Shown here: positions 28,956-39,277 of the stretch, in pieces | Layout of the letters: each line of letters begins with the position of its first letter | How positions within the stretch are numbered: the stretch's first letter is position 1 | NCBI RefSeq assembly: GCF_018729255.1 | Contig: NZ_CP076061.1 | Span: 2,046,001-2,110,000, forward strand | Source: Cupriavidus sp. EM10 | GTDB taxonomy: Bacteria; Pseudomonadota; Gammaproteobacteria; Burkholderiales; Burkholderiaceae | Length of the DNA stretch: 64,000 bases | Reading direction: 5' to 3' | Notes under the pieces: generated by a model | Database searches by the model: none | Seen by the model: only the letters and a program-made list of their open reading frames with translations | What the model was told of the DNA's origin: nothing | Program-made: the position numbers and the translations under genes

Positions 28956-30020
28956 CTACAGCACGCGTCCGAACCACCACAACGACAGCAGCCCCGCGCA
29001 GGTCGCCAGCAAGGCACCCAGCGCGGCAAAGAAGGCGGTGACCTCGATCTGGTCGCGCTTGCCGGTGGCCAGCCTGGCGTTGATGGCGCGGTAGACGGTC
29101 TTGAGCCGCGACGCGTCTTCCAGGCGGAAGTATTCGGCCCCCGTGGCATCGGCCACCTGCTTCAGCACCTGTTCGTCGAGCCTGACGCGGGCCGCCATGC
29201 CGTCCGCCTTCAGCACCACGCCCTCCACGGTACCCACGCCCACCGTGTAGATGCGCACGCCGTGGTCGGCGGCCAACTGGGCGGCCTGCAGCGCGGCCGG
29301 CCCGGCATTGCTCTCGCCATCGGAAAACAGCACGATCGCGCCGGCCGCATAGGACCCGGGCGCCACGTTGTCGTCGGTGTCGCCCGGCGACGACTTCTGC
29401 ACCGGGCTGTCCTCGTTCATGATGCGCGACGCTTCCTCGGTCAGTTGCGGCATCAGCGTCGTCAGCGCGATCAGCAGGCCGTTGCCCAGCGCCGTGCCGC
29501 CCTGCGGCTGCAGCTTGTCGATGGCGGCGGCCACGTCGTCCTTGCGGCGGCTGGGCGCCTGCGCCACGGCTGCGGTGCCGGCCATCGCCACCACCCCGGT
29601 GCTGACGCCTGCGGGCTGGGCGTCCAGCAGCACCTTGGCCGCGCCTTGCGCGGCGCGCAGGCGGCTGGGCTTGACGTCCTGCGCGCGCATGCTGCCCGAC
29701 AGGTCGATCACCATCACCACCGTCTCGATGCGCGACGGCAGCACCATCACCGCCTGGGGCCGGGCAATGGCCACGATCAACGCGGTCAGCGCCAGCAAGG
29801 CCAGCACGGGCGCCACATGGCGACGCCAGTTCGCGGCGGCCTTGCCCGCCGCGCGTGCCACGCCCGCCACCCGCAGGGCGGGATAGTGGGCGGCAGTCCG
29901 GCGCCTGCGAGCGTCGAGCCACAGGTATCCGGCACCGAGCACCAGCACCAGCGCCAGCAGCCACAGCATGACGGGCCACAGGAAGCTGAGGACGGGCAAC
30001 CGGCTCAGGGCATCGATCAT
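28956..30020 (-). CDS. VWA-domain membrane protein, BatA/BatB-like
   Basis: 354 aa from the ATG read from 30020. Two N-terminal membrane helices, a von Willebrand A domain with the metal site DLSGSMRAQD (D106, S108, S110) and a C-terminal helix near 330. Third gene of MoxR-DUF58-VWA, a set in which a MoxR ATPase acts on VWA partners, often for envelope stress or metal insertion. Its start overlaps the DUF58 stop by 4 bases. Confidence 0.88.
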   Translation of the reverse strand: MIDALSRLPVLSFLWPVMLWLLALVLVLGAGYLWLDARRRRTAAHYPALRVAGVARAAGKAAANWRRHVAPVLALLALTALIVAIARPQAVMVLPSRIETVVMVIDLSGSMRAQDVKPSRLRAAQGAAKVLLDAQPAGVSTGVVAMAGTAAVAQAPSRRKDDVAAAIDKLQPQGGTALGNGLLIALTTLMPQLTEEASRIMNEDSPVQKSSPGDTDDNVAPGSYAAGAIVLFSDGESNAGPAALQAAQLAADHGVRIYTVGVGTVEGVVLKADGMAARVRLDEQVLKQVADATGAEYFRLEDASRLKTVYRAINARLATGKRDQIEVTAFFAALGALLATCAGLLSLWWFGRVL

Positions 30021-31012
30021 GCGATGCCCCTGACGGCGTCGCGCGCGGTACCCAGGCGCCGGCTGCGCTGCCGCGCGAACTGCAGCAGCGCCAGGTCCAG
30101 CCGGGTATCGGTGGACAGGGTCAGGCAATCGACGCCGGCCCGCGTGAAGCCCAGGCGCAAGTCGGCCTCGCGTGCCTCGGCCATGGCGGCAAAGCGCTTG
30201 CGGAAGCCCTTGTCGTGCGTATCGACCACCATCTGCTCGCCGGTCTCGGCGTCCTGCATCACCACCACGCCCAGGTCGGGCAGCGCCATTTCCAGCGGAT
30301 CGACCAGGCGCACGGCCACTACCTCGTGGCGCCTTGCCAGCATCGCCATCGACGCCTGCCAGCCGGGCGTGCTGATGAAGTCGGAGACGACGAACACCAC
30401 AGAACGGCGCTTGGCCACGGCCCGTCCGCGCTCCAGCAGGTCGCGCAGGCGGGTGTCGCCCGGCGATGCGGCCGGTGTGGTGTGCATGCGGTCGAGCAGG
30501 TGCATCAGGTGACGGCGGCCGGCGCGCGCCGGCACCACCGAAGCGGCAGCATTGGCGGCGCCGCCGTACAGCACGGTGCCCACGCGATTGCCGTAGCGCG
30601 TCAGCAGCAGCGCCAGGACCGTGACGAAATCGGCCAGCAGGTCGCGCTTGCGCACGGTGCCGGAGCCGAAATCGATCGATGCGCTGAGGTCCAGCAGAAA
30701 CCAGACCGCCACCTCGCGATCTTCCTGGTACTCGCGCACATGCGGCGTCTGCAGCCGCGCCGTGACGTTCCAGTCGATATGGCGCACGTCGTCGCCGGGG
30801 TGGTATTCGCGCAGGTCGGCCAGATCCAGCCCGAAGCCGCGAAACAGCGTGCGGTAGTCACCCTGCAGCAGGCCGTCGAGCCGGCGCACGACGGTCCATT
30901 CCAGCCGGCGCAGCAGCGCGTCGGTCTGGCTGGCGCCCACGCGCGCCACGCCGTCGCCGGCAACCACGGCGACCGGGCCGCCCTGGCGCCTAGCGCGCAG
31001 CCGCCCGAACAT
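30017..31012 (-). CDS. DUF58-domain protein
   Basis: 331 aa with the DUF58 hallmark YHPGDDVRHIDWNVTARLQ followed by a VWA-like segment (WFLLDLSASIDFGSG). DUF58 proteins sit between MoxR and VWA genes and are thought to act as their adaptors. Start overlaps the MoxR 3' end by 23 bases; the stop overlaps the next gene by 4 bases, so the three are translated as one unit. Confidence 0.9.
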   Translation of the reverse strand: MFGRLRARRQGGPVAVVAGDGVARVGASQTDALLRRLEWTVVRRLDGLLQGDYRTLFRGFGLDLADLREYHPGDDVRHIDWNVTARLQTPHVREYQEDREVAVWFLLDLSASIDFGSGTVRKRDLLADFVTVLALLLTRYGNRVGTVLYGGAANAAASVVPARAGRRHLMHLLDRMHTTPAASPGDTRLRDLLERGRAVAKRRSVVFVVSDFISTPGWQASMAMLARRHEVVAVRLVDPLEMALPDLGVVVMQDAETGEQMVVDTHDKGFRKRFAAMAEAREADLRLGFTRAGVDCLTLSTDTRLDLALLQFARQRSRRLGTARDAVRGIA

Positions 31013-32003
31013 GGGATTCCATCGGCCGTTCCGGCACCGGCAGCGCCTGCAGGATGCGCGACACCAGTTGGTCGGCCGTCACCGCGTCGGAGATGGCCTC
31101 GTACGACAGCACGATGCGATGGCGCAGCACGTCGGGCACCAGGTCGGTGACGTCCTCGGGCAGGGCGTAGTCGCGGCCGCGCAAGTATGCCAGCGCCCGC
31201 GCGCCTTCGATCAGGCCGATGGTGGCGCGCGGGCTGGCCCCGAACGACACATAGCGCTCCAGGTCGTCCAGCCCATGGTTGCCCGGCTTGCGCGTGGCCG
31301 CCACCACACGTACCGCGTACTGGATCAGCCCCGGGTCCACGTACACCTTGCGGCACTCTTCCTGCAGCCCGGCCAGGTGCTCGGGCGTGGCGATCGCGCT
31401 CACGCCGATGCGCGGGCCAGTGACACGGTTGACGATCACCACCTCTTCTTCCTCGGTCGGATAGCCCACCAGCACCTTCATCATGAAGCGGTCCACCTGC
31501 GCCTCGGGCAGCGGGTAGGTGCCCTCGGTCTCGATGGGGTTCTGGGTGGCCATGACCAGGAACGGGGTTGGCACCGGGTGCGTCTCACCGGCAATCGTCA
31601 CCTGTTTCTCCTGCATCACTTCCAGCAGCGCGCTCTGGACCTTGGCGGGTGCGCGGTTGATTTCATCGGCCAGCAGCAGGTTGGCGAAGACCGGGCCGCG
31701 CACCGTGGAGAACTCACCGGTGCCCTGGTTGTACATGCGGGTGCCGATCAGGTCGGCGGGCAGCAGGTCGGGGGTGAACTGGATGCGCTTGAACGATCCG
31801 CTCATGGTCCGCGCCAGCGTGTTGACCGTCAGCGTCTTGGCCAGGCCGGGCACGCCTTCCACCAGCAGGTGCCCGCCGGCCAGCATGGCCACCAGCACGC
31901 GCTCCAGGAAGTGGTCCTGGCCCACCACCACGCGTTTCACCTCGTACAGCAGGCGTTCCATCAGGTTGGCGCTGTCGATGGCGCCCCGGGCTTGATCGTT
32001 CAT
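30990..32003 (-). CDS. MoxR-type AAA+ ATPase
   Basis: 337 aa. Walker A GVPGLAKT (50-57), Walker B LLADEINRAP, sensor 1 in LVMATQNPIETEGTYPLPEAQVDRF, and a C-terminal lid (SPRATIGLIEGARALAYLRGRDY). MoxR ATPases remodel or load metal/cofactor proteins together with VWA partners. First of the three overlapping genes; a serine protease gene lies 12 bases upstream in the same direction. Confidence 0.93.
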   Translation of the reverse strand: MNDQARGAIDSANLMERLLYEVKRVVVGQDHFLERVLVAMLAGGHLLVEGVPGLAKTLTVNTLARTMSGSFKRIQFTPDLLPADLIGTRMYNQGTGEFSTVRGPVFANLLLADEINRAPAKVQSALLEVMQEKQVTIAGETHPVPTPFLVMATQNPIETEGTYPLPEAQVDRFMMKVLVGYPTEEEEVVIVNRVTGPRIGVSAIATPEHLAGLQEECRKVYVDPGLIQYAVRVVAATRKPGNHGLDDLERYVSFGASPRATIGLIEGARALAYLRGRDYALPEDVTDLVPDVLRHRIVLSYEAISDAVTADQLVSRILQALPVPERPMESHVRAAAR

Positions 32004-32015
32004 GGGCCTCCGCGT

Positions 32016-32969
32016 CTAGAAGGGAGATGATCCAAGGGCCATGCCGGCACTTTCTATCGTGATGGCAAAGCCGATACCGAGAAAGGTGCCGCTCGGGTGG
32101 GGGTTGAGGATGGCGGTGACGATGCCCACCACCTCGCCGTTCATGTTCACCAGCGGGCCGCCCGAGTTGCCGGGATTGGCCGCCGCGTCGAACTGGATGA
32201 GCTTGTCGAGCTTCTGCTTGCGGTCCGGCGACACGAATTGCCGGTCCAGCCCGGAAATCACGCCGGCCGACACCGACGGGCCGATGCCAAACGGAAAGCC
32301 CACCGCCACCACCTCCATGCCGGGCGCCAGGTTCTGGCTGGAACCAAGCGTGGCGGCCGGCAGGTCGTCGGGAATCGACTTGGGCTGGACGATGGCCAGG
32401 TCCTTTTCGGGCATCGCCTGCAGCAGCGACGCTTCGGACGTCTGGCCATTGTGGAACGTCACTTCCAGGCGGCTGGCGTCGGCCACCACGTGGTAATTGG
32501 TGATGATGGTGCCGGTCTCGGTCACCACCACGCCGGAGCCGATGTGGCGGGCTTCCGACTTCGCCTGGGCCTGTTCGCTGCGCCGGGGCGGATCGGAGGC
32601 GGCGGCTTCATCGCGCGGCGGGCCCGCGTTCGGGGCTGACTTCGGGGCGGACTTCGGTGAGGATTTCTGAGCGGACTTCGATTTCGGGTCGGGCGGATCC
32701 CGTTTGGCCTTGGCGGCCGGCGGCGGCTCAGGTGCGGTTTCCGGCGCGAAGCTGCGGATCTCCACCACCGATTCGCGGATCGCCTCGGCGGCGCGGGCGG
32801 CCTGGGAGGGCAGGGTCTTCGTCTGCAGCGTGTGCATGACTGCTGCGTCGATGTCGGCCTGCGTGAGCTTGCGCGGTGGCGGCTGTGACAGCCACGCGAC
32901 CCCGGCGCCTGCGGCGAATACCAGGGCGACGGCCAATGAAACCAACCCGTAGATCGTCACCCGTTTCAT
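32016..32969 (-). CDS. Trypsin-like serine protease, DegP/HtrA family without PDZ domain
   Basis: 317 aa. An N-terminal signal anchor (YGLVSLAVALVFAAGAGVAWL) is followed by a low-complexity Lys/Pro/Ser linker (~75-135). The protease domain has the triad H160 (TNYHVV), D190 (EKDLAIV) and S269 (NPGNSGGPL). No PDZ domain follows; the chain ends soon after the protease fold. It lies directly upstream of moxR and probably belongs to the same operon, suggesting quality control of envelope proteins handled by the MoxR/VWA system. Confidence 0.88.
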   Translation of the reverse strand: MKRVTIYGLVSLAVALVFAAGAGVAWLSQPPPRKLTQADIDAAVMHTLQTKTLPSQAARAAEAIRESVVEIRSFAPETAPEPPPAAKAKRDPPDPKSKSAQKSSPKSAPKSAPNAGPPRDEAAASDPPRRSEQAQAKSEARHIGSGVVVTETGTIITNYHVVADASRLEVTFHNGQTSEASLLQAMPEKDLAIVQPKSIPDDLPAATLGSSQNLAPGMEVVAVGFPFGIGPSVSAGVISGLDRQFVSPDRKQKLDKLIQFDAAANPGNSGGPLVNMNGEVVGIVTAILNPHPSGTFLGIGFAITIESAGMALGSSPF

Positions 32970-33040
32970 CGCAGCCCCCGGTTCCGTCGCGCCTTAAAAA
33001 TACAGTACCATCCTCTTACTCACGCGCCAAGGAGCAGGGC

Positions 33041-34105
33041 ATGCAGTTTCTCTGGCCGCAAATGCTCTGGCTGCTGCTTGTGCTCCCACTGCTGGCAGCC
33101 GCCTACGTGTATCTGATCGCACGGCGCAAGAAGGCAGCCCTGCTCTATGCCAGCCTTGCATTGCCGCGCGCCGCGCTGGGGCCGGGCCAACGCCTTCGGC
33201 GCCACATTCCTCCCGCGCTGTTCCTGCTGTCGCTGGGTGCAGCCTTGCTGGCTTGCGCCCGGCCCAGTGCCACCATCACGCTGCCTTCCGACACGATTAC
33301 CCTGGTGCTGGCGATGGATGTCTCGCGCAGCATGGAAGCCACCGACGTGGCGCCCACGCGCATCGCGGCGGCCCAGCAGGCGGCGCGCGACCTGGTGGTG
33401 GGGCTGCCGTCGACCGTGCGCCTGGGCATCGTCTCGTTTGCCGCCACCGCCGCCGAAGTGCTGGCGCCGACCGACAACCGCCAGGACATGCTCGACGCGC
33501 TCGACCGCTTCCAGCTGCAACGCGGCACCGCCACCGGCAGCGGGCTGATCCAGGCCCTGGCTGTATTGTTTCCCAATGATGGTATCGATCTCGAGGCCGT
33601 GCTGTTCAACGACGGCACGCCGCTGATCGGCCGGCCGGCTACGTCACTTGACGAAGCCGCTGCCGCCGACGCCGCCCGCAAGCGCGCGAAGGATCGGCAG
33701 CCCGTGCAGCCCGGCTCGTACCGGCACGGCGCGGTGATCCTGCTCAGCGATGGCCGCCGTACCACGGGACCCGATCCGCTCGATGCGGCGCGCATGGCCG
33801 GCCAGCGGGGCGTGCGGGTCTACACGGTGGGGTTCGGATCGGCGCAGGGCGGTGTGGCCGGCGAGCCCGTGCTGTCGTACTTCATGCAGCTCGACGAGCC
33901 CGCCCTGCGCGCCGTGGCGAATATCACGGGAGGCGAATACTTCCAGGCAGGCTCGGCCGCCGACCTGAGCCGCGTGTACCGCCAGCTCAGCGCGCGCTTT
34001 GCGCTGGAACGCCGCGAAACCGAAGTCAGCGCGCTGTTCGCCGCGTTCTCGGGCCTGCTGCTGGTGGCGGCAGGTGCGCTTTCGATCCTCTGGTTCCGAC
34101 GTTAG
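33041..34105 (+). CDS. VWA-domain membrane protein, second copy
   Basis: 354 aa from ATG 33041, with AAGGAG just upstream. Same layout as the 28956-30020 protein: N-terminal helices, VWA domain with DVSRSMEATD (D93, S95, S97), C-terminal helix, and matching segments such as GVRVYTVGFGSAQGG. It is divergent from the protease-MoxR-DUF58-VWA operon across a 71-base interval. The two VWA proteins are clear paralogues and may pair with the same MoxR. Confidence 0.88.
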   Translation: MQFLWPQMLWLLLVLPLLAAAYVYLIARRKKAALLYASLALPRAALGPGQRLRRHIPPALFLLSLGAALLACARPSATITLPSDTITLVLAMDVSRSMEATDVAPTRIAAAQQAARDLVVGLPSTVRLGIVSFAATAAEVLAPTDNRQDMLDALDRFQLQRGTATGSGLIQALAVLFPNDGIDLEAVLFNDGTPLIGRPATSLDEAAAADAARKRAKDRQPVQPGSYRHGAVILLSDGRRTTGPDPLDAARMAGQRGVRVYTVGFGSAQGGVAGEPVLSYFMQLDEPALRAVANITGGEYFQAGSAADLSRVYRQLSARFALERRETEVSALFAAFSGLLLVAAGALSILWFRR

Positions 34106-34319
34106 CCGCAGGCTCTGTGGGCTGGCGCACCCAATGCGCCTGAATGGCAGTGTTTCGGACATGTCTGCCCGTATTAACCAATGCTTAACTTCCCCCGAAC
34201 CCGTCAAACGGTCGTGTCAAACAAACACGCCCCCGGGTCCGTACCCAGGATGTCCCGCCGACGACCGTTCAGCAAACCGGCGCTGGGATGGCTTTTTTCA
34301 TCTTTTGTTGGGGGGTGAT

Positions 34320-35317
34320 ATGGAGCAGTCCGAACCGTTTGCAGGAGCGTGGCCCGAATCCGCCACGCCCTTCGATTCTCCGGCGGCCCCGCCACTGGCC
34401 AGCCATGAAGCGCGCAACAGGGCGGGCCAGGATTACCTGCGGCGCCTGCAGCCCTACCTGCGGGCAGGTGCTGCCGTGAAGGCAGGCTGGTGCCCGAGGG
34501 CGCCGATCCGCTACACGCAAGGCATGCGTGCCAACGCACACTACTTCAGCCATCCCAAATGGACGGACGACTGGCTCGCGCGCGTGCATCGCTATGAAGA
34601 ATGGCGCGAGCGCTGGCATGCGGTCACCGGCTCGCTGGACGGCAAGGTGCTGGTCGATGTGGGCTGCGGCCCAGGCAACGTGCTGGCCACGCTGGGCGGC
34701 ACGCCGCGCATGGCCATCGGCGTCGATGTCGCGGAGGGCAGCCTGCTGCGCGCGGCGGCCGTCGGGTATGTCCCGCTGCAGGCCGATGCGCACGACATGC
34801 CGCTGGCGTCGGGCATTGCCGACATCGTCGCCATCAACGGGTCGCTGCACCACTGCGACGACATGGCCGCCGTGCTGGCCGAAGCCGCGCGGCTGGTCAA
34901 GCCGGGCGGGCTGCTGGTCACCGACCATGACCCCAGTTCACCGCCTGGGATTTCCGTGGCGTGGCCATGCTGATGTGGCGGCTGCGCGTGCCGATCTATC
35001 GCTGGCTCAAGCGCGGCGGTCATGATTCCACCGACAACGAACAATACTGGGCGCTGGCGACGGAGTTGCATCATCGCCCCGGCGACGGCATGACCGAGTC
35101 CTTGCTGCGCGGCGTGCTGGAGCAGCGTGGGTGGCAGGTCAAGGTCCACCCGCATAACCACTACGTGGGCGCCGAGGTCTTCGAGGGGAAGATCGGGCCG
35201 TCGCCGCTGAAGATGCGCGTCGCGCAGCGCCTGTCGGGTATCCGGCCCGGCACACCGCAGGCGGCGATGAGCCTGTTCTGCGTGGCGCGGGCGCCCGGCG
35301 CGGACGGCGGACGCTAG
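34320..35317 (+). CDS. SAM-dependent methyltransferase (frame broken at 34931-34934)
   Basis: From ATG 34320 the SAM site is VLVDVGCGPGNVLATLGG, with INGSLHHCDDMAAVLAEAARLVKPGGLLVTDHDP. The frame is then lost. The C-terminal part (TAWDFRGVAMLMWRLRVPIYRWLKRGG to the stop at 35317) is in the next frame. One more C in CCCC 34931-34934 joins them as DHDPQFTAWDFRG and gives 332 aa. Substrate unknown. The 34106-34319 interval upstream shows no gene. The last 4 bases overlap the convergent aldehyde dehydrogenase stop. Confidence 0.82.
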
Positions 35318-36737
35318 CCTGCCACGCCCAGCACGGCCTTCGGTTCCAGGAACGCCTCCAACCCGAATGTGCCGTACTCGCGGCCGATGCCGGACTGCTT
35401 GAAGCCGCCGAACGGCGCGGCCGGATCGTGCGCGACGGTGTTCACCAGCACACGTCCGGCCTCGATGCGCGATGCCACTTCGCGCGCCCGCTCCACATCG
35501 CCGGACAGCACGTAGGCCTGCAGTCCGTAAGGCGTGTCGTTGGCAATGGCGACGGCTTCCTCGGTATCGCGATAGGTCAGGATCGACAACACGGGCCCGA
35601 AGATCTCCTCGCGGGCGATCGTCATGTCATTGGTCACGTCGCTGAACACGGTGGGCCGGACGAACCAGCCAGCCTCGATGCCCTCGGGCCGCCCCGGGCC
35701 GCCGGCGATCACACGGGCGCCTTCGTCGATGCCGATGCCGATATAGCGCTGCACGCGATCCCACTGCTTCTGGCTGACCATCGGGCCGACGGTCGAGGCG
35801 GCGTCGTGGGGATTGCCCGCGCGGACGTCCGCCATGGCCGCCACCAGGCGCGATTCGAACTCGGCCTGCCGTGCCTGCGGCACCAGGATGCGCGTGCCGG
35901 CAATGCAGGCCTGCCCGCTGTTCATGAAGCCGGCTTGCAGGGTCAGCGGCACCGCCTTGTCGAAATCGGCGTCGTCAAGCACTACCACTGGCGATTTGCC
36001 GCCCAGTTCCAGCGTCGTGCGCTTCAGCGATTCGGCCGCCGTGCGCAGGATCTGCTTGCCCACCGCCGTCGATCCCGTGAACGACAGCTTGGACACGTCG
36101 GGATGCGTGGTGATGGCCGCGCCCACCGTGTCGCCACGGCCGGTGACGATATTGAAGACCCCGGGCGGCAAGTCGGCCGCATGCAGCGCCTCGGTAACCA
36201 CGCGGGTCTGCAGCGCGCTCATCTCGCTGGGCTTGAGCACGGCGGTGCAGCCGGCCGCCAGGGCCGCCGCCAGCTTGCCGACGATAAAGCCGGCGTCGTT
36301 GTTCCACGGCGTGATGAGCCCGGCCACGCCCAGCGGCTGCATGACCACCTCGGACGTGCCCATGCGCCGCGTGAACGCATAGCTGTCGAGTACACGGGCC
36401 GCATCGCGCAGCACCTCGCTGGCGTGCCGCGCCATCCAGCGGGCCCGCGACGCCGGCGCGCCGTATTCCTCGACGATGGCATCCAGCAGGTCGTCCTCGC
36501 GCGCCAGCACCGCCGCGTGCATGCGCAGGAGCATGTCGATGCGCACACGCGGGGGGTGCGCGAAAACGTGGCAAAGGCGCGTTTGGCAGCCGCCACGGCG
36601 TGGGCGGCGTCCACGTCATCGGCCAGCCGGACATGGCCGATGACCGCCTCGGTGGCCGGATTGAACAAGGCGAACCGTTCTTCGCCGTGCGGCGTGACAA
36701 AGGCCCCGTCGATGTAGATCTGGTCGATGCGATGCAT
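35314..36737 (-). CDS. Aldehyde dehydrogenase family protein (frame broken at 36551-36556)
   Basis: The N-terminus (MHRIDQIYIDGAFVTPHG, from ATG read from 36737) and the main body (RIDMLLRMHAAVLAREDD to the stop at 35314) lie in two frames. One extra C in the six-base run (GGGGGG at 36551-36556 on the plus strand) gives FSRTPPRVRIDML and a 474-aa enzyme. Catalytic residues are present: Glu in LELGGKSP and Cys in NSGQACIAGTR. Oxidises an unknown aldehyde to an acid with NAD(P). It is next to the CYP116B P450 gene in the same direction, so it could oxidise an aldehyde product of it. Confidence 0.85.
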
Positions 36738-36885
36738 GGTGTATGGCGAATCGGTTGGCGTTGCCATCAAGATAGGCCGCCCCGATTGCGCTGACTAGCC
36801 ATACCATCGTTTAGGTATCGCTAAACGGAATCGAACAATGGTCGACACGATGCCGCCAGCATGCGGAGGTGCCGCGTCCGCGCGC

Positions 36886-39237
36886 CTAGAGCGCCAGCAC
36901 GATCTTTCCGCCGCGCGCCGCCCGCGAGCAGCACGACATCATGCGGTTGCCGGCATCGCGCTCGGTGCGGGTGAGCACCACGTCGCGGTGGTCGATGTCG
37001 CCGGCCAGCACGCGTACCTCGCACGATCCGCACAGCCCTTCCTCGCAATCGCTCTGCACGTCTATGTTGGCGCAGCGCAGGGCCGTCAGCAGGGTCTGGT
37101 CAGCCGGGACGTCGAGCGTCAGGCCCGAATCCTTCAGTTCCACCGTGAACGCCTGTTCCTTCGACGGGTCCAGCGTGCCGAGCGTGGAGCTGAAATGTTC
37201 CACGCGCAGCGTGTCCGCGGTCCAGCCGGCGCAGCCGGCTTCGAGCGCCTCGATCATGCGCGCCGGGCCGCAGGCGTAGATCTGCGTGCGGGTGTCGGGG
37301 TGGGCCAGAATGCCGGCGAAGTCTGCGCGGCGGCCCTCGTCGGCGGCGTGGACGTGCAGGCGATCTCCGTGCAGCGCCACCAGCTCGTCGAGCAGCGCCA
37401 TGGCATGGCGCGACCGGCCGCAGTAGTGGAACGTGTAGTCGATGCCGAGTTCGCGGGCGCGGCGCGCCATCGCGCTGACTGGCGTGACGCCGATGCCGCC
37501 AGCGATAAAGATGGCCTTGCCGCAGCGCTCATCGAGCCGGAAGTGGTTGCGGGGGCCGCGCACCTTGAGTCGGTCGCCCGCGCGCACGCTGGCGTGGAGC
37601 CAGGCCGATCCGCCACGGCTTTCGGGCTCGCGCAGCACGGCAATCTCGAACGCATGGGTGTCGGCCGGGTCGCCGCACAGCGAGTACTGGCGTGAAATGC
37701 CGGTGTTGCCGCATTCGACGTCGATATGCGCGCCGGGCGACCAGCGCGGCAGCGGGCGGCCATCGTGCGACACCAGGCGGATGCGCAGCACGTCCTGCGC
37801 GGCGGGCGCGACCGAATCGACCACCAGCGTACGGCCGATGTTGCCTGTGGGCTCGCCGATGCGAACGGCATCGCGCGGCGCCAGTACGGACGGGTCGGTG
37901 CGCTCGGGGTTGCGCGTGGGATCCCATTCCACCCACAGGTGCTCGGGGCCCCGGAACGAGGTGTTGGGCACGTAGGTGAAGTGCTGGTCTGCCAGCCGCA
38001 GGTGCGGCAGGCGGCTGGTCAGCTCTTCCAGGAAGATCTGCATTTCCATGCGCGCCAGGTTCTTGCCCATGCACTGGTGCGCGCCATAGCCGAAGGTGAG
38101 TTGGTCGCTGGCGTTGTCGCGGTGGATATCGAACAGGTCGGCATCGGAAAAATGCCGCTCGTCGTGGTTGGCCGACGACGTCACGATCAGCAGCTTGCTG
38201 CCTGCTGCCAGCGGGATGCCGCCCACTTCGGTGTCCTGCGTCACCACCCGGCGCCAGGCGGCGACCGAGCCGTTGTGCCGCAGGCATTCCTCCACGGCGT
38301 TGGGAATCAGCGCAGGGTCCTCGCAGATCTCGCGCCAGACGTCGGGATGCTGTAGCAGCAGCTTGATTGCGTTGGCCGATGCATTGGCCGTGGTCTCGTG
38401 CGCGGCCACGATGCCGGCCATCATCATCGAGTGCAGGTACGAGTCCGTGACCACCTCGGGCAGTTCCTTCTGCTTGCGGATGCCGTACTGCATCCAGCCG
38501 GGGCCCGACGGGTCCTGTCGCATCTTGTCGAGGATGCGGCCGGCCAGTTGCCAGAAGTTGCCGACGGCATGGGCCACCGCCACCTGTTCCTCGGGCCTGG
38601 GCCGGCCCCAGGTGTTGACCGTGTGGGCGATCGAGTACTGGCGCAGCAGGTCCATGTCTTCCTCGGGCACGCCGAGGAAATGCAGGGCCACGGTTAGCGG
38701 CACCTCCCAGAGCATCTGGTCCGCCAGGTCGGCGCGGCCGTCGTCGATGAAGCGGTCGACGTATTCGCGCGCCAGCCGGCGTACCAGCGGCTCGTGATGC
38801 ACGAGTTCGGCGGGCGTGAACGGTTCCATCAGCGCGCGGCGGCGCGGCATGTGGGCGGGCTCGTCCTCGTTGACCAGCGTCCGGTTCATCGCGTAGCCGT
38901 ACGACGCCAGCACCGCGTTGGCCGCGTCGCCGGTAGGCGTGATCTTCTCCAGCGCGATGGCCGGGCTGAACGTGAGGTTGTCGCGGAAGATCGCCTTGAT
39001 GTCGTCATAGCGCGTCACCACCCAGTAGCCCAGTTTCGGGCTGTAGAACACGGGCTCCTGCTCGCGCGACCAGCGCACGTAGTCGGGCGGGTCCTGCTGG
39101 TAGCCGTCCTCGAACGGATCGAATGCCGCGGCGTTGTGGCTGACGGGGCAGCCGTTCGGTGCCGATGCGGCGGCGCGCAGCGCCGTGTGGTCGATCGGGC
39201 AACCGGCGCTGGGCGCGGGCGGAGTGGACTGGGTCAT
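36886..39237 (-). CDS. Self-sufficient cytochrome P450, CYP116B type (P450-PFOR fusion)
   Basis: 783 aa, one chain with three parts. The P450 domain (~1-430) has I-helix AGIVAAHETT (274-283), ExxR at E317-R320 and the heme ligand C389 in FGYGAHQCMGKN. The phthalate-dioxygenase-reductase-like FMN/NADH domain (~450-690) has SRQYSLCG and FIAGGIGVTPVSAM. The C-terminal plant-type 2Fe-2S domain has C731, C736, C739 and C769. This domain order defines CYP116B enzymes, known from Cupriavidus metallidurans and Rhodococcus. They hydroxylate or dealkylate varied substrates (thiocarbamates, aromatic ethers). The in-frame start at 39267 is possible; MTQSTPPAPSAGCPIDH is more family-like. Confidence 0.95.
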   Translation of the reverse strand: MTQSTPPAPSAGCPIDHTALRAAASAPNGCPVSHNAAAFDPFEDGYQQDPPDYVRWSREQEPVFYSPKLGYWVVTRYDDIKAIFRDNLTFSPAIALEKITPTGDAANAVLASYGYAMNRTLVNEDEPAHMPRRRALMEPFTPAELVHHEPLVRRLAREYVDRFIDDGRADLADQMLWEVPLTVALHFLGVPEEDMDLLRQYSIAHTVNTWGRPRPEEQVAVAHAVGNFWQLAGRILDKMRQDPSGPGWMQYGIRKQKELPEVVTDSYLHSMMMAGIVAAHETTANASANAIKLLLQHPDVWREICEDPALIPNAVEECLRHNGSVAAWRRVVTQDTEVGGIPLAAGSKLLIVTSSANHDERHFSDADLFDIHRDNASDQLTFGYGAHQCMGKNLARMEMQIFLEELTSRLPHLRLADQHFTYVPNTSFRGPEHLWVEWDPTRNPERTDPSVLAPRDAVRIGEPTGNIGRTLVVDSVAPAAQDVLRIRLVSHDGRPLPRWSPGAHIDVECGNTGISRQYSLCGDPADTHAFEIAVLREPESRGGSAWLHASVRAGDRLKVRGPRNHFRLDERCGKAIFIAGGIGVTPVSAMARRARELGIDYTFHYCGRSRHAMALLDELVALHGDRLHVHAADEGRRADFAGILAHPDTRTQIYACGPARMIEALEAGCAGWTADTLRVEHFSSTLGTLDPSKEQAFTVELKDSGLTLDVPADQTLLTALRCANIDVQSDCEEGLCGSCEVRVLAGDIDHRDVVLTRTERDAGNRMMSCCSRAARGGKIVLAL

Positions 39238-39277
39238 GCGGAACTCCAACGACGGGCGGGACGTCAAGCGAGGGAAA

